64,000 nucleotides of DNA from Rhizopus arrhizus (Eukaryota > Mucoromycota > Mucoromycetes > Mucorales > Rhizopodaceae): the NCBI GenBank assembly GCA_024220505.1, contig JAKZZE010000032.1:308501-372500 (forward strand), written 5' to 3'. Shown one piece after another: positions 59,371 to 64,000 of this stretch. The notes beneath the pieces were generated by a model, which saw only the letters and a program-made list of their open reading frames with translations, was not told where the DNA came from and did not search any database. The translations under genes and the position numbers were made by a program. Each line of letters starts with the position of its first letter. Positions within the stretch are counted from its first letter, which is position 1.

Positions 59371-60964
59371 ATGTATACACAGGTTTTTACTTTACAACCG
59401 AGATTAGCTTAGGAGTGTTTGAAACAGTTTCTTGTGTTGGCTATAAATAATGAGTAAGCAATCTTTAATCTTTTTTAAAAAAAAAAAAGAAAGACGCTAT
59501 ATAAGCTGTGATATCCTCAAATTCGTTTTCTCATAGCAAAGCAAGCTTGGAAATAATTCAACAGCCAGAACTAGGAATGCACATTAAACAGACAAAAAAG
59601 AAGAAGAAGCATAAATCAAAAGTCTTACCGTCAGAGTTTACCAACTTTTTCCTATTCAGATCCATCATAAGGTTAAAAGAAATACAGAGAAAGATATAGC
59701 ACGACATATACCGCTACTATACATTATTCTAACCAAATTACTTAAAACAATAATCGGTACTTATGATATGATGAATATAATATACTGTCAAACATGTTCC
59801 AAAAGAAGAATAGAGCAGCAAAGAAAGAAAGATGCTAGTAGCTTGTAATCCAACCAAAACACAAATGTACTTAAAGGAAGTGAGACATGGTTTGGTAAAA
59901 GAAAGATAAGGCGAACAAATAACATATGATGATGATAAAATGTATGCGTAATCATAGGAAAGGGTATGCGAAGGATAGTCAAGGGCCAGGGTATCAACAC
60001 GGAATGTCATTGATAATAGATTGTAAATGAGCCGAAACACACCTCTTGATACAGTTTGATGATCACCAACGAAAGCATACATAGATACCAGCCTTGAATG
60101 TCATTAAGCACGTCATCATCCTTTCATGTAAACCATGTAATGGCTAGGTCATATTCAAGCTTAGGGAACGAATAATGGCAGCGATCAGACGATAGGAGAG
60201 CAAGAGAGTATACCTTTGACAGTCAAGACTCATCCAATTAGATTAAGCCATAGCCTCCAAGATACTTGCAAAGCCAGAGGTGTCTTCTCTATTGAATTAC
60301 AAACTGAGATAAACAGGTCCATCCACAGAGGAAATACCAACGTCATAACGATGCACTTATAGAAAGCGAATTAATGATGGAACGTGTGAGTTAAGCAGAG
60401 CATAATTTGGAGAACTCTACTTGTAGTCAAGAATCAAGAATTAGTATATGTACTATCAACAGCATACAACAGGATATTAATGGGCATGGGCAAAGGATAT
60501 GAGAAAGATAAAGAGGAAGGCAAAGGAGAAGACTAAAGAAAATCAGAGTATTAAGATCAGAAGAACCAGACGAACCAGAAGGAGGCAAAGATAATGCTTA
60601 GTTCATACTGATTGAAAAAGCAGAGCGAAGCAAAGTAGGTAGTGTATTGATGTTGATAGAACACAGATGAAGAATTGGGATAGACAAATGTACTTTGAGT
60701 ACCTTTTTTTTTTTTCTTTTTTTAGAAATTCTGCTCAAGCTATATGCTTAAACAAATGCAAATACCTTACTAAAGACACAGTTGCTGCTTTAATTGCCTA
60801 GGGCATTTTTTCTACTTCTTTACTTTTATTTTCTCTTGCAATCATATGTATATTATATATCATGAGCAGAGGTGTAAAAAAATTAAAGTATTGTAAAATA
60901 AAGCATCTTTTCTTTTTTTAAAGAATACCTAAGTTACTACATTATATAGTTTACTAGTGATTTT

Positions 60965-61003
60965 TCTTCTCTCTCTCTCTTTCTCTCTTTCTCTCTCTCT
61001 CTT

Positions 61004-61037
<34 letters not shown>
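60965..61037. repeat. CT/TTTC microsatellite
   Basis: About 70 bp of (CT)n broken by TTT interruptions at regular spacing. Confidence 0.9.
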
Positions 61038-62984
61038 CTTCTCTTCCGTATTATCATACACATAATCTACTATAACAAACCTCGACCTTTCAATCCCTCT
61101 CTTTCTTTCTTTTTGTGATCATTACTTTCTATTAGCTGTCTTTTCCTATGTATTGCTTACTACATGTTTGAACATACATTTGATCTTCAATATACTTACA
61201 CGATCTCCTTTCATTCATATCTTTACTCACTATAAATGTAAAAGATACAAGACTCATTATGTTTGACCCATTTTCTATAAGAATTAATCCACAAAGACAA
61301 AACGCTCATCACTTTACTGCTTTTTTCACTCCTCTATCTTGGTTGATATTCTTACACTATCTATAAACAGAGAGATTCTTTCTCCTTTTTTCTTTTTTTC
61401 GAGGTATGCAAGCAGGTCAACTTGAGGCTACTTTTCCAAGTTCTATATAAAAAAGAAAGTATTGAATAAAATAAATGTGTGCAGTAAATGTGTGGACAGT
61501 AGAATTCTAGTTCCAAATGCTGCAACTTGCAGTTTTTCTATTCTTGTTGTTACTGTTGTGATTCTTCAAGCTTAGAAAGAACTCTGTTTCTCGGTTTAGT
61601 CAGTTTATCGAGGAATATGTATGCTGTTTTCTTCTTTTTTTTGAACCGCCAAGTTCAGTAATGAACAATGGTGATTTTCTCTTTGGGATTAAAAAAAGAA
61701 AAGAAGAGAAAAGGCTTGAGTTTTCTTTTTCTTTTTCTTTCTCCCCCCCCCCGAGAATAGAATTGTACACTCAGTAACTGTGAAATGGATCTATTAATAT
61801 CTTACAAGGGTTGTATTACTTTGTTTATATACTATAGTGATACAATGTAACGACATATAAAAAGATATTTGAATTGTCGGTCTGTTTTTTATATAAAGAC
61901 CTTCAAAGAGAAGTTCGTACGCAGCTGGCTTGCAAAGCTAATTTAGTACATTCCATAAAAGTTCATGTCTCTTGCTTTCCTTATAGCTCAATGTGCAAAG
62001 ACCCAAAGATTACATTAAAGACAAGAATCAATCCCTTTATTTAAATTATAATAATAATAATAATAACAGTAGAAATAGTACCGGTAACTATAAAATGAAT
62101 AAAAACAAGTAAAATAAAAAAGAATGGTTCATCTAATTGTGTTTATGACTCAATTGCTCTTCAGGCTCATAAGAAAGTGTATGACGTCATGACAATTTAT
62201 GACTGTGAAACATGATTGGGAGGAAGAAAATGTTACACGATTTGCCTAATTAATCTTATTTTGTTGTCCTTACCTTCTTTTTCCCTTCATTCACATATTC
62301 TACTTTTTCTTTCCCTTACTCAACCATTCATAATAAAAGAATGTCGCTTAGAAGAAGAACAACGCTTAACAGAGAGAAGTGGCTACTACTTTAACTTTTT
62401 TTATACGCGCAATTCAACCATAATTAACTTTCTAAACAAATGAATGACAATAATAAAAAAAGGTAAACCGGAAAGAAAACCAAACAGAGCAGAGTAAATA
62501 ATAAAAGCTTGCCAAATAGACAATCCTTATAATAACTGTTGGGTTTACAAATAGAAAAGTAATCAAGAAAACAGAAATGTCGGGGACACTACAGATTAGA
62601 AGAATGTTGTTAATGTCGACTGCTTAATCTCAACCGTACTTCATTTTCTCTCTCCTTTCCTTTATTGCCTGTTCCTTTTATAGCATCTTCTTTTGTCCTC
62701 TTTGATATGTAATATTAGAAAAAAATCCAACAAGTCTATGTTTGAATGTGCTTTTATACATATAAAAACTGACTCTGATAATAAGAAGAGCCGACAACTC
62801 AGCTCCATAGGAAGGTAATAAAGAACATAGAAATAAAGATATACATCAAGTCTCTAAACTCATGACTCGATTCTTTTTAGATAATCAAGATCTTGACTAT
62901 TATTTATGCTGCTTACAAAATATGTATTTATTCTTTCATTAAAAAGAGTGTTTGGTCCATTCTAAACCAAAAAGTTGGTTTTTT

Positions 62985-63400
62985 CTAGGTAATAGTATAA
63001 TTGTTTCTTTTTTTTTTAAAAAAAAAGTATAGATTTTTAAATCTCCAAAAAATATTGACTGAATATATTATACCAGCCATAGGGTCTTCAGCCAGAAATT
63101 TTGGATTGTATCGGCTGTTGAGCCCTAGTCTTGGGGGAAATTTTGACCAGAGCTGCAGCAATAATCGGAGAATGAAGTTAATTCCCAGATTCACAACTTC
63201 AACTATTACTAACTACATGAAAACTAAAGAGAACGATAAACCAAATACACCAAAAGATTCAGCAATTTTTTTGCTACTAGGAACCATATTGTTCGTTGCC
63301 AAATATCAAAATAGGGGTGAGTTATTTTAAAAAAACATGGTTTTTTCTGTGTTTTTTTAAATAATTTTTGGACGGCTGATTTTACTCCAAAATACATAAT
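62985..63400. other. Unclassified sequence before the tandem repeat
   Basis: Overlapping open frames on both strands (63001-63330 plus; 63194-62985 minus). GC content is higher around 63080-63170 than in the flanks. It looks like part of a repeat but has no partner in this window. Confidence 0.35.
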
Positions 63401-63747
63401 ATATATTCGGCGAGGCCCTATTGGGCCTTATAGAGGGCGGAGCAAGTGAAAATTTAGTACCCCCTCTAAGCGGCGACGGTTTTGAAATCTTTACCAGCAA
63501 CCCTTCAAATGATGACAACAGAGACTATGCACTTTGGCATACCTGATGAAGGGTTCATGAGGGGCGAAGGTGTATTATATATTCGGCAAGACCCTATTAG
63601 GCCATATAGAGGGCGGAGCAAGTGAAAATTTGGTACCCCTCTAAGCGGCGATGGCTTTGAAATCTTTACCAGCAACCCCTCAAATGATGATAACAGAGTC
63701 TATGCACTTTGGCATACCTGATGAAGGGTTCATGAGGGGCGAAAGTA
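63401..63747. repeat. Tandem repeat, two 176-bp units
   Basis: Units start at 63401 and 63577 at ATATATTCGG and share GAGGGCGGAGCAAGTGAAAA, CCTCTAAGCGGCGA and TGATGAAGGGTTCATGAGGG. They differ at a modest number of positions. They are GC-richer than the surrounding desert and contain short inverted repeats (GGCCCTATTGGGCC-like). No convincing pol III box was found. Confidence 0.9.
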
Positions 63748-64000
63748 TAGTATGATGCTTTTCTTCAAAGGGATAAAGGACAAACAGTAAATATATATTG
63801 CGATGTGGGATACTCCTTAGAAATGCAGATACAGAATATTGCCCAATCTGTAGTTTCTCTTTTACCAAGGGTATATCGAATCCCTTAAGAGCTAGGATAT
63901 GTAACAATCATGGGTCTACGTAGATGGCTTTGGGTAATAATAGACACACGATGTCATAGTGAGGAGGGAATAAAAGTTGCACATGCTCTATACTGATGAA

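Larger units (their letters stand above)
45734..64000. other. 18-kb gene desert
   Basis: No reading frame longer than about 130 residues here shows a recognisable protein domain or convincing splice pattern, in contrast to roughly one gene per 2 kb to the left. Contents: homopolymer and dinucleotide tracts, three copies of a structured repeat (47739, 54421, 57126), a duplicated ~0.8-kb block, minisatellites and a 176-bp tandem repeat. A short frame fragment near 45949-46056 (EDAHDPFDLGLNIVKDDYRRLHPI) may be a relic. Confidence 0.6.

Overview
The window reads as nuclear DNA of an early-diverging fungus, most likely a member of the Mucorales (Mucoromycota). It is AT-rich with many long A/T runs. 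Genes are densely packed and interrupted by short introns (about 40-80 bp, GTAAG/GTAAA donors and TAG/CAG acceptors). The gene set is eukaryotic and fungal, including a homocitrate synthase of the alpha-aminoadipate lysine pathway. The decayed LINE and PD-(D/E)XK-type genes look like families I associate with Rhizopus/Mucor-type genomes; that last point is from memory, not a search. Gene models were spliced by eye, so exon boundaries are predictions. No bacterial operons, CRISPR arrays or tRNA/rRNA genes were recognised.

Layout. 1-7.7 kb: a two-finger C2H2 protein, a coiled-coil protein with a doubtful exon join, a mitochondrial RidA/Mmf1-like protein and the DEAH helicase Prp43. 7.77-9.52 kb: an apparently intact Tc1/mariner-like transposon with 162-bp terminal inverted repeats, inserted just upstream of prp43. 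9.9-21.5 kb: an alpha/beta-hydrolase-like protein, an SH3-WW-PH-RhoGAP protein, a GSKIP-domain protein, an F-box protein, mitochondrial ribosomal protein bL35m, a coiled-coil protein, the H/ACA assembly factor SHQ1 and a small acidic ORF. 21.9-28 kb: a transposon graveyard holding a decayed and an intact PD-(D/E)XK-like gene, a broken DD34E transposase and a 5'-truncated LINE. 28-30.5 kb: MED21 and an AVT-type amino-acid transporter. 30.5-34 kb: decayed sequence only. 34.2-45.7 kb: PP1 catalytic subunit, an F-box/leucine-rich protein, ribosomal protein eL29, a small secreted protein, homocitrate synthase, SAM50 and a bHLH factor. 45.7-64 kb: about 18 kb with no recognisable gene. This desert holds three copies of a repeat whose hairpin covaries, a duplicated ~0.8-kb block, microsatellites and a 176-bp tandem repeat.

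Most genes are unrelated housekeeping functions (splicing and ribosome biogenesis: Prp43, SHQ1, eL29; mitochondria: RidA, bL35m, SAM50; signalling: PP1, RhoGAP, GSKIP; transcription: MED21, C2H2, bHLH). They do not form a pathway cluster. The most unusual content is in the repeats: helically phased motifs inside the transposon ends, and the structured repeat family in the desert.
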